Assembly (NCBI GenBank): GCA_004764695.1
Contig: SMSO01000035.1
Span: 1,424,001-1,488,000, forward strand
Direction of reading: 5' to 3'
From: Schizochytrium sp. TIO01
Taxonomy: Eukaryota; Sar; Bigyra; Thraustochytrida; Thraustochytriidae
DNA: 64,000 nt
In this document: positions 31,171-40,028 of the stretch, one piece after another
Layout: each line of letters begins with the position of its first letter
How positions within the stretch are numbered: position 1 is the first letter of the stretch
Position numbers and translations under genes: made by a program
The notes under the pieces: model-generated
Databases searched by the model: none
Told to the model about the DNA's origin: nothing
What the model saw: the letters and a program-made list of their open reading frames with translations, nothing else

Positions 31171-33426
31171 TTGTTGTTGTTATCTTGACATTTGGCCCAT
31201 CTTTCAAGGTGTCGAGTATTTTCATTTCTTTTTTCTCATATCGGCAGCAGAAGTGGCGAATCTTGATCGCAGACTTACAATGTTGGATGGGTTTGATACT
31301 AAAGAGCACGCTAAACACCTACTCTCCATCTGTTTCCTTCGACCCATGCATCTGTGAGGTTTCTTATCTTACTTTTTTATTTACTTGCGCTGATGATTTG
31401 TTTCAAGAATAAAAATAATTTCTTTCAGGATTATACTAAAAACTTTTACATGCGATTCTGCCCCAATTCCTACTACTTTCGCTATCTGAAAAGGTATTCA
31501 AGTGCAGTTGTTCTACTCGCAAGCAGTAGCTTGGCACTATAATGCTGCGTTATCGCCGTACTCAGTTCAGAGCGCTCGCTACTCTTACAGCATCTCAGCC
31601 TTTCTTCAAGTAGCTTTTTTTTTTTTTTTTTTTTTTTTAAAATCAAAAGTATTACAGGAAGGGCGTTAAGAGTCCATGATTAATGAATTTTTTCGTCTTT
31701 CAAGAAACCAAAGTACCAATAAAAAATGTTTTAAATTAACATTAAGAAGAACAGTACTACTCTTCTGCCTCAACCCTTTGCCCAATCGCTCGTTTGCCTT
31801 CCGCCTTCGCTTCGTTCAAGTTAGCCTTAACGCCGCTGGGATCAACCCTTTTCAGGGCCACTGCTACGGCCTCATTGGTCTTCTGCGGTCTTTTTATCCG
31901 CCATTCTCTCTCCATTTCGTTTCGTTTCTTTTACTTTCGGACCCATAATAAAATTTAACTCCCCATATTCGCTGTAATATGTCATATCAATATTACACGA
32001 ACGTAATTATTTCCTTTCTGTCGTACCTCCTAAGAATATGCGCGATCTCTTTCAATCTGTGATTTAACTTCGCGTGGGCAGTATTTGGTAGAGGAGGCCT
32101 ACAACTATGTACCTAATACCCTTTCTCTTTTAAAATTGAATATTGAAAAGGTGCCAAAGAAAGAAAGGAAAGAAAGAAAGAAAGAAAGTCACACAAAGAT
32201 CGATTTCACTTTCAGAGTGATAATTGAAGAAGAGACAATGAGAGTCCCATCGCTGTTTTTAGGCTTCTGCTGTGCGCTTTTGATGAAGAAGCGGATGAGG
32301 GAAACAGGTGGTACCCACTGGTGTTTAAAGGCCCGAGGCCGCTGCTGATGGAAGCAAAGGGCGAAAGAGCAACGTCTCCGCTCCCACCTCCGCTGGACCC
32401 ATGATTTCATGTTAGTTTCGATAGGCCTTCTCTTCCTCTCCTTCCCATCCACTAAGAAGGGATCGTTTGTAGAGATAGCAGAGTAAAGTAGAGTAGAGTA
32501 GAGTAGGTACCTCCTAGGTACTACTTACCTTTCTTTCTTTTTCTTTCTCTTTAACGCTTTTTAGTTCAGCATTATAACTTTCTAAATAGAAAAATCAATT
32601 AATTTATATTAAAGATGCATCAAAACTGAGGCAAGCGCGTACTTCTTTTACCTTGAGCTGCAAGACTCTTCAAAGTCCACGCAGGCGCAGAGCATAGCTC
32701 GCAGATAAGAGGTATCCAAATAAGGGGATTCGTTGTGGCGCGCAAGATCGGCGATGGAGAGATTCGATCGCGGCTTGTTCACCTTATTAGCAGCGACTAA
32801 ACCTTTTGTTAAACTCGAAGAGTTTGTTTCGACATTGTTCGCAGGCCATCTTAGCGTTGCTGATAGTTAAGAAGTTGGTAACGTAAAGGGTAGAAGGGCC
32901 AATAGGAGTGGTCCGTACTGAGACGATTCTAGCGAGGTATCCATTCGAGGTCAACGATGGTTGGTTTCTTTGATTATTAGTTTCCTCGTTGGAAATAGAT
33001 TGCTTAGAGCAGAAGGGAATTAAGAGTGAAGACTTCGAAGGAGCCCACATATGTGGCTTATGACGGAGAGGAACGTACAACCGCGGATTGGACTCGAATG
33101 GGGAGAAGAACATAACGGAAGAGGTTGGTTTATTTTCTGAAAACACTTTATAGCATAGCTTTACATACAAACTTCCGTGCCAGAGCAAATCTTTTAGTTG
33201 GTCTCTCTCTATTCCTTTTTCCTTTTCGCTTCTCTTCTTATTACTATTCTTTTATTGAATGCCTTTCTAAAACGGCACCTCCCTATTTCCATTAGGTATC
33301 TGTTTGGTAACCACTTCTTCTTTTTTCTTTTTCTAAACCCAAAAATAGTTGTAAGATGTGTGTGTATCTCTGAAATGGCAGTAAAAGAAACGAAGAGTTT
33401 TTTGCTTACTGATTATTTTCGGAACG
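31171..33426. other. Intergenic between endonuclease V and sulfotransferase 2
   Basis: 2.26 kb, mostly AT-rich. Contains a 20-odd-base poly-T run (31614-31638), AAAG repeats (32158-32190), GTAGA repeats (32486-32502) and a GTAGGTACCTCCTAGGTACTAC string (32502-32523). A minus-strand frame gives 108 codons from an ATG at 33113 to 32787; it ends KMACEQCRNKLFEFNKRFSRC, has no recognised domain and is not called as a gene. Confidence 0.4.
31614..31638. repeat. Poly-T run
   Basis: Uninterrupted T tract of more than 20 bases in the spacer downstream of endonuclease V. It could be a reverse-transcription scar or slippage product; no flanking duplication was recognised. Confidence 0.8.
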
Positions 33427-35166
33427 ATGATGATGTCGAGGCTAACAAACTCGTTTGTTGCTTGGGCAACAGACCTTGAAAAGGCACGGCGCGAGGCAAC
33501 GGCCGGGCCTCCCAGTGAATACCTTCTCTGCGCCGGCCTACAGAACGAGAGGATGGCGCTGCCGACAATAAAAATGGGACTCTTGAGGACAGCCACACAG
33601 ACAGTGAGAGTTGCGCTCTTTACTGTGATACTACTCTTGTGCCATGAAGTTACAATGGGCCAAGTAATAGAGCAAAACTTGCAAATGAGAACCATGTGCG
33701 AAGCGCTTGCTGAGCAGTATCCGCCTTTTATTAATTCCCAAACAGCATCAGAATCTGAGCTTCTACTTGCAAAAAGATGTGCTGTCGCATTCCCCCTAGA
33801 CAAGGAGATGGAAGCGGTCCTCGGGCGGATTTCCTTCGCATATGGAGTGCGAGACTCAGATGGTAAACCAACAATGTTTGTGGAATGTTTGCGACGAGTT
33901 TATGACTCAGATCCAGATAGATATCGTGACGAGTATGCGTTTGCCCTGTCCACAACTAATGCATGGGAGAAAGTTATACAACTTTTAGAGCCATCCTTAG
34001 AAACAGCATCAGCGCGAGGACTTCTTCGCTGGGCAGAAGCATCTTTGATAATGAAGAGGTACAACAATCAAGATTTATTTGATCGATTGTACAAATGGGC
34101 ACTCGAGCGGGGGAAGGTGGAGGTTGGAGCAGCCGATGCAGTCGCTGTCTCAGATTTATATTTTTTACTTTCTCAGCTTGTTGACAGCCCAGAGTCGAGA
34201 TGGGATTTGGCGTTAGCAGCGAAACATGGCCGGTACTGTGACAAAAAAAACTACCAGGCTGGAGCAAGACTTTATAGGCAGACAAGAATTTGGGATCAAG
34301 CCTTGAGGGATATTTTTCATCGCGTTGGCATTGTTAATGAGTCGCAGGCTGACTTGAGTATTCCTTTAGATGAATACAAAGGCTTTTCGACCCCAATATT
34401 TATTGTGGGTCTTGAACGTAGCGGAACTACGTTACTAGAACAGATTTTGGATATGCACCCTGATATCCATGGTCTTGGTGAAACCACAGTGTTTTCGAGT
34501 GCACTCCCGTCCGTCTTGTGTACGTCTGACCCATTCGATGAAAGCACAGATAACTCCCCAAATTGCTATATGAACCTTGAATTTCTGAAACCCCAGAACA
34601 AAATAAAGACTGGTATCGAATGCCTCGAGCGGTATCAGGCCCTTTATAATAAGCAGCATCATACGGAGAGTAGCACCAGCAAAGTCCCACAATATATCAC
34701 AGATAAGCTTCCGTTAAACTGGAGAAATATTCCCATGATTAGAGCAGTTCTTCCGCATGCCAAAATTCTAGTCCTTCGGCGAGACGTTAGAGATGTTTTC
34801 CTGTCTCAGTTCACCTCAAACTTTCTCCCTGGACATATGCATCAAACGGAAGATGTTGACAAGCTCGTAGAATATCTCAATCATTTCACAACCACAATGG
34901 ATGCATGGCAATCCATCGGAATTAGCTGGTTCGATGTTTCCTACACTTCTCTTGTACAGAACCCTCGGAAGGTTCTTCAAAATATAATGCTCTATTTAGA
35001 CCTTCCATGGAATGATCTACTTCTGCAACACGAATCATCAACTCGAACACCAAATACCTTGAGCAGAGAACAGGTTACGCATAAGATTTACACAACGTCT
35101 GTCGACCGGTGGCTACCCTATAAAGAACTCATCCCCACCAACAAACTGATTATCCAGAACTACTAG
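33427..35166 (+). CDS. TPR-type sulfotransferase 2
   Basis: Intact paralogue of sulfotransferase 1 (579 residues). Order: a hydrophobic anchor (LFTVILLLCHEVTM), a helical TPR-like half (about residues 85-320), then the catalytic half with PIFIVGLERSGTTLLEQILD (5'-phosphosulfate loop), DIHGLGETT, KLPLNWRNIPMI, KILVLRRDVRDVFLSQFTS (3'-phosphate site), WFDVSYTSLVQNPRKVLQNI and TSVDRWLPYKELI. The general family (PAPS-dependent, Sulfotransfer_3/TPST-like) adds sulfate to proteins or glycans in the Golgi; the acceptor here is unknown. The first ATG is 33427. An ATG at 33553 (gaggATGg) would place the hydrophobic segment nearer the N-terminus, as in the paralogue, and is a credible alternative. It is on the same strand as the paralogue, with endonuclease V between them. 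Confidence 0.92.
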   Translation: MMMSRLTNSFVAWATDLEKARREATAGPPSEYLLCAGLQNERMALPTIKMGLLRTATQTVRVALFTVILLLCHEVTMGQVIEQNLQMRTMCEALAEQYPPFINSQTASESELLLAKRCAVAFPLDKEMEAVLGRISFAYGVRDSDGKPTMFVECLRRVYDSDPDRYRDEYAFALSTTNAWEKVIQLLEPSLETASARGLLRWAEASLIMKRYNNQDLFDRLYKWALERGKVEVGAADAVAVSDLYFLLSQLVDSPESRWDLALAAKHGRYCDKKNYQAGARLYRQTRIWDQALRDIFHRVGIVNESQADLSIPLDEYKGFSTPIFIVGLERSGTTLLEQILDMHPDIHGLGETTVFSSALPSVLCTSDPFDESTDNSPNCYMNLEFLKPQNKIKTGIECLERYQALYNKQHHTESSTSKVPQYITDKLPLNWRNIPMIRAVLPHAKILVLRRDVRDVFLSQFTSNFLPGHMHQTEDVDKLVEYLNHFTTTMDAWQSIGISWFDVSYTSLVQNPRKVLQNIMLYLDLPWNDLLLQHESSTRTPNTLSREQVTHKIYTTSVDRWLPYKELIPTNKLIIQNY

Positions 35167-35554
35167 ATCCTAGTAGTCAACATCCCGATAGTCAAGAGAG
35201 GATATGCTAAGCAAGGTTTTCCATGTTATATATCTGAGTTATCTTTCAATTGTCTTCAGCAAATTAGCATAGTGGAAGCTATAGCCAGTCCATCATCGTC
35301 TTTCTCCGACTAGGCACACAAGACGGTTTCAGGTATGTTAACTAATTAGGACATATACTTCAAGTGCGAGAAAACATAAATGTGAAATTTTAAGTGTTTC
35401 CTTTCGGGTTTTCTGATATACACTTGCCTCCCTATGAATGTATGTCCAAATCCGATTTGACAATTCTCTTTCTTGTTATTTCCCATGTGCAAAAAAGAAC
35501 AAGAATAATCAGTACGTGCCTACTGTACGTACATACATTATAATCAAACGGACC
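35167..35554. other. Convergent spacer, sulfotransferase 2 / endonuclease III
   Basis: 388 bp between two converging stops; should hold both 3' UTRs. No gene seen. Confidence 0.5.
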
Positions 35555-36796
35555 TTATTTGCCTGAGATCTTTACTGCGGTCGAAGACTTCAAACCAAGT
35601 TTTTGGAGAAGCTGTAGAGCCTCCTTTCTGCGTTTCTCTGGCATAGAATCTAAATGTTCAAGAAGTTTAGCGCGTTCTGCTGGCTGTTGAATCATTTGTC
35701 CAATGCCTACAAAAAGAAGGTTCACATCTTTCCACAAGTCTACTGGAAGCCACGATTGAAGCTGAATTCGTGTCTGCTCTGGGTTTTTGCTCTCCACCCA
35801 CTGCAATACATTGAGCATCCGATGCATGTGTGTATCTACACCAATACCTGCGTCATACTTTCCAAATGCAATGTGCAAAACAAGAAACCCCATCTTAGGA
35901 CCAACACCTGGTAAGGCCATTAATCCTTCAATCGTATCTGGTACTTTGCCTCCATGCTCACGCTGGATAATCTCAACTGCTGCCTTGATATGCTTGGTTT
36001 TGTTATTGTGGAATCCAACCTTTTGAATCATTTTATTGAGGGTATCTGCGTCAGTGGAAGCAATATTTTCTACAGAAAGCCCGTGTTTCTTCAAATTCGA
36101 CATTGCCTCTGCCACAACTTGATCCTTGGTTTGGCTTGATAACATAAGAGCCATGAGCGTATGAAATGGCATGTCTTCGTCGCTTGCGCCAAGTGCTTCT
36201 GCCCCCATGAAATCTACTGGCGCAGTCTTTTTTGAGCGGATCTCCTCAATAAGCCTCCAGTCGCTTCGCCAGGAAGCTGGAGGTACAAAGACTTTAGGCT
36301 CAGTTTTAGCGGCCTTGCGTTTCGTTGACTTCGTAGTCGTTGTACCAGCCTCCGATTTCGTGCGCTTTCGAGTTATCTTTGCGGCATCGGCATCGGCAAG
36401 GTCATCTGTATCAACAACTTCATCCTTGATCTTCTTTTTGGTGGCAGTAATTTTTTTCTTAGCGCTTGTTGCTGTTGTTGCGGCTGTTTTAGCGCTCGTC
36501 TGAGACTTTTCACTTTTCTTCGTTTTAGCAACAACCTTCTCGGATTTGACCTCTACTTCTTTCGGAGCTTCGGCCTTCAGATCGAGTTCAGACTTGACAG
36601 ACCTTCGTGTGACTCTTCTGGTCTCCGTGGTCATCGATCGGGTGGACCTTGCCTGAGGAATTTCAGGAGAGCTGACGGCTTCGCTAACCATCTGCCTCCT
36701 GTCAAACGTTAAGACTTTCGGTGAGACTAATTTCCTCAACCTTTGGTACTGTGGCAACCGTTGTTGGATTAACCTACGGCGTGCGACTGCGAGCAT
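35555..36796 (-). CDS. NTH1: Endonuclease III homologue (NTH) lacking the iron-sulfur cluster loop
   Basis: Bifunctional DNA glycosylase/AP lyase of base excision repair for oxidised pyrimidines. The 413-residue protein has an Arg-rich start (MLAVARRRLIQQRLPQYQRL) resembling a mitochondrial presequence. A long Lys/Ala/Thr-rich linker with basic nuclear-type motifs follows. The HhH-GPD domain occupies about residues 205-385: MALMLSSQTKDQVV, helix-hairpin-helix LPGVGPKMGFLVLHIAFGK with catalytic Lys301, then GVDTHMHR with Asp321. After GIGQMI the usual C-x6-C-x2-C-x5-C cluster ligands are absent; the segment QQPAERAKLLEHLDSMPEK has no cysteine. A second ATG at 36691 (MVSEAV) would give a form without the presequence. 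An NTH lacking its cluster has a precedent in yeast Ntg1. Confidence 0.94.
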   Translation of the reverse strand: MLAVARRRLIQQRLPQYQRLRKLVSPKVLTFDRRQMVSEAVSSPEIPQARSTRSMTTETRRVTRRSVKSELDLKAEAPKEVEVKSEKVVAKTKKSEKSQTSAKTAATTATSAKKKITATKKKIKDEVVDTDDLADADAAKITRKRTKSEAGTTTTKSTKRKAAKTEPKVFVPPASWRSDWRLIEEIRSKKTAPVDFMGAEALGASDEDMPFHTLMALMLSSQTKDQVVAEAMSNLKKHGLSVENIASTDADTLNKMIQKVGFHNNKTKHIKAAVEIIQREHGGKVPDTIEGLMALPGVGPKMGFLVLHIAFGKYDAGIGVDTHMHRMLNVLQWVESKNPEQTRIQLQSWLPVDLWKDVNLLFVGIGQMIQQPAERAKLLEHLDSMPEKRRKEALQLLQKLGLKSSTAVKISGK

Positions 36797-37578
36797 ATGC
36801 GTGCAGCCTCCGAAAGGTTGTTGTGAGCAATGAGCACGGAATATAAGCTTGCTTCTATAGTCTCAAAGCGATCTGCTTGTTTTGTCTCGGCTTCTTAGAA
36901 ACCAATAGAACGATAGCAATATTACTAGGACCGTCCTTATATTTTTACATTTATTTAATAAAAGACATCTCTAAAAATTCATACGTTTTGCTTTCCTCCA
37001 ATCTCCTTTTCTTTTCTTTCTAAAAAACGAAAGGAAAAGATTGTGGACTAACTAATCAAGCACAGTCCAGCCACGTTTCTTTCTCGTGTCGTTGCTGATA
37101 ACTATGTTTCATATGTTGAGAGAAAATTTAAGATATCTTCTTTCTGTATTCAATTAAACTCAAGAGATTTAAAGTAAGGAATTTGGAGGTTGCAGTAATA
37201 CTCAGGAAAGAAGTATGAGTTCTCGTGGGCGAGTGAGCCTTAATCTGTTATTTCTAGTTGTACCAAGTGTGTCTCTGCGTTCAATTTCGCGAATCCTACT
37301 GAACCGTACCCATATTTTGTTTCGCATTATTTTTCAATTGTATAAAGATTTTTGGAAAACGGACTACACAAATAAGATATTCACGTTGTTCATTTTCTTT
37401 TGAGTCACTAGAGATGGTTAAGCACCATGCTTTTCACGATATAAGCTGAGTTGGAAATCATAACGATAATTTGGTACAAAAAAAACTCTGATATTCATGC
37501 TTTCATTAGAAAAAAAGATGATATTTGCTTGAACCTCGAAGATGACGTGACTAACGAGTTGTAATTTACAAGTACAAC
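36797..37578. other. Intergenic, endonuclease III promoter side
   Basis: 782 bp of AT-rich spacer. It includes the NTH promoter (36797-37000) and the 3' flank of the next minus-strand gene. A 62-codon plus-strand frame at 37215-37403 begins with ATG but has no domain and is not called. Confidence 0.5.
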
Positions 37579-38250
37579 TTATGAAGACTTATCGATCGCG
37601 ACTTGACCCGGGTAGCGGTTCTCGAGTGCAGTGACGGCACCAGCTAGCAAGAGGCGAGCGTAGAATATGTGAAACTGTTTCAAAAGTCCCATGCCGAGAC
37701 GGTCGGTGCCATCAATAGCACTGCCATAGTACAACTGGTAGCCGTCATTCTCTTTCACAGAAGCAAACCAAGTCAGACCAACGCCACGTGGGTTCCACTC
37801 AAAGAGAGACTCGCATGCCTTAGGGCTATCAGTGCGCTCCATAAGTCGAAACATGCACACGCCATCGTGGTCAAAGTCATAGGTTTCTCTATCCTCAGGA
37901 AAGTCTTCAAAGTCGCACTCCTGGATGCTCTCAACTGTGGCTTCCGGAATATCAAAGCCAGTAACCTTGCGAACGAGTCCAAGAAGATTCCGCTCAGGAG
38001 TGAACACCCAGCTGCTAAAAAATGAACGAATGTACTCTGTGTGAACGGCGGTGTGCGGTACGCTCTCAAGGACATCAGGAGTCACCTTAACTTTGATGGT
38101 GAAACAATCTGCGTAAAGCCCAGAGGCCGGGAGGCCAGATTCTTCACTCCCTGCCTGCTGAGCTTCGTGCTCTCGCTCCACACGAATATTTAAGGCGCTG
38201 CGAGCAGGAGGCCCAGACTTGCGCTCGATGGTTTGGAAGGCTTGAAACAT
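37579..38250 (-). CDS. Conserved-looking protein, possibly DUF2867-like
   Basis: A 223-residue intronless product. The open frame reaches 38265 only through a TTG; the first ATG is at 38250 (aaaATGt). Features include a central stretch HTEYIRSFFSSWVFTPERNLLGLVRKVTG, a DFPEDRETYDFDHDGVCMF acidic loop and FRLMERTDSPKACESLFEWN. The product ends with GLLKQFHIFYARLLLAGAVTALE. The pattern of an early short helix plus a partner hydrophobic strand, then ERTD and a C-terminal PFH-like helix, loosely resembles DUF2867 proteins, but this is only an impression. No signal peptide or transmembrane helix. Function unknown. Confidence 0.75.
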   Translation of the reverse strand: MFQAFQTIERKSGPPARSALNIRVEREHEAQQAGSEESGLPASGLYADCFTIKVKVTPDVLESVPHTAVHTEYIRSFFSSWVFTPERNLLGLVRKVTGFDIPEATVESIQECDFEDFPEDRETYDFDHDGVCMFRLMERTDSPKACESLFEWNPRGVGLTWFASVKENDGYQLYYGSAIDGTDRLGMGLLKQFHIFYARLLLAGAVTALENRYPGQVAIDKSS

Positions 38251-40028
38251 TTTATGCAATTGCAAACTGATTCTTCAACTTCGCTTCTAGGGCCTCTGGT
38301 CAGGCTTTGGCTTCTTGCTGAGTCACCTGCTTTAGATGCTTACTACTTCTGCGATTTGCTGCGATCTACAAAGATGATTGTCATTCGTGGTCTGCTCGCC
38401 TTTCTGGAGGGAGGGAGACCTGTCTTCGTCTAAGTGTATCTCAATCTACTCGTGCTTATCAATTACAGCCATAGTAAGCAATACATCAGCAGTCCTAGTA
38501 TCAATCGAACTCAATTCTGACACAGAACTCCACCTGACGAGACAAGAAAACCATTGCAAAGCTAGTACGCAGGCGGAGCGTGTTGCGCGTTCGTGCAACA
38601 GACAGCATCGTCATCAGGATCAGCCCAAACGTGATCCTTCGGACGGGGAATAATGAACGAAGCAAAGATCATACCCAGCGTACCTTACCTAAGCACCTGC
38701 GTAGTAGTAGACCTCGCAATGCCAATTGTTAATTGAAGGCACTTTCTTTGCGATGCTACGATTCGTCATCGAGAAGCTTGAGCTAGAGCGGCGAGGCAAG
38801 TCAGAGTAGCACTAAAAGCTGCTGAGGAACTGGAAGGTCGGGCGGCGTCACTGGGAGAACTGTTGCGAATCGAGCTGAGTTGATAATCAAAGTAGGCGAG
38901 AAGAACTTGGGCGAAAGAACTCACTCACTCACCTGCAGAGTGCCGCGGAACTCCCTTCGAAATGTAAAAGCAGCGCATGAATCAAGTTACTAGGAACTAA
39001 GCCAATGCTCCTGCGCGTGGCGAAACGAACTTCAGCATAGCGACGATGTATTAGAGCAGAAGTTGACGTGTGCCCACTTAATGCAACAAGGAGGACAACG
39101 CCTGCAAGTGCAATACTTATAAAACCTATTTCCTAGGTACCTATATATCGATAACTCATGCTTTTGTTTATGATTTTGTGCATTTTTCTTCTTTCTAAGT
39201 GTATTTATAAAGGAATCGCTCCGATATTGCATGGACCTCTGTGCGGAGCGCTCGAAGTAGCAGCAGGATTGCGCTGGATCAAATCGCTGCGCTGAGGTCA
39301 CAGAAACAGCTTAACTTGAGACAAGTTCAGCTCCTCGCTTGGTTTTAGAAATCTCAACAAGTGTGAAGATGCCTAGTTAGCAAAGGTTAATGCGCTATAA
39401 CTGGCTGAAATGATGCCAATCGGATGGACGAAACGAGCGAGCGACCACCTTGTCGCAAAGTTGGGGTTGCTAATGAACGTCAACAACGATTGAGAATCGA
39501 TTAGTGTCTCTGCTGGACAGCATCATGAGCCAGACTGAAGGGCAGTTATGGATGTAACAAAGGATCACATCAAACTTCTTTTGTTAGAAACTGTAGAAGG
39601 CCGGGTGCTACCACAATGCTAAGAGTAAGATATATGAATAGATATTCTTCATAACGCAACAATGGCTCCAATTGACACCATGACACTGTTTGGTACTTTT
39701 CTCACTTTGAAGCACCAGATTGACCAAACTGGAGAAGAAAGGTTGCCACCATGAAGATGAGGATATCGAAATGTCAGAATGCAAAAGCTTTTAGTGTAAG
39801 TTCAACCGAAAGGGCGTGAAGGTTGTATTTAAGTTTGGGAGACCTCAGCTTAAGGAACTCGCACAAGGCCTTACCTTAAATGTTCAAGACCATGGAGGTA
39901 GGTTCTCATGGAACAAGGAGGGTTCTTCGGAAAGACATTTTTGATGCCGACATTGATCAATCGGTTCCAAAAACTAAAAATAATAACAGCTTTAGAAAGA
40001 TCAGAATATTTGTTCAGTAATCTAATCG
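38251..40028. other. Intergenic downstream of PARP copy A
   Basis: 1.78 kb. Contains the promoter of the gene ending at 37579 and the PARP A 3' region. Homology with the 3' flank of PARP copy B begins at about 40007 (atatttgttcagtaatctaa). A TAGGTACC motif lies near 39135. No supportable gene. Confidence 0.5.

Noticed and set aside
31614-31638. Poly-T run as the poly(A) tail of a retroelement on the minus strand
   Set aside because: No reverse transcriptase, no target-site duplication recognised, and no element body found on either side.
32787-33188. Minus-strand frame with LLWHGS, matching a PARP catalytic motif
   Set aside because: No other PARP motif is nearby and the frame starts at TTG; the match is chance.
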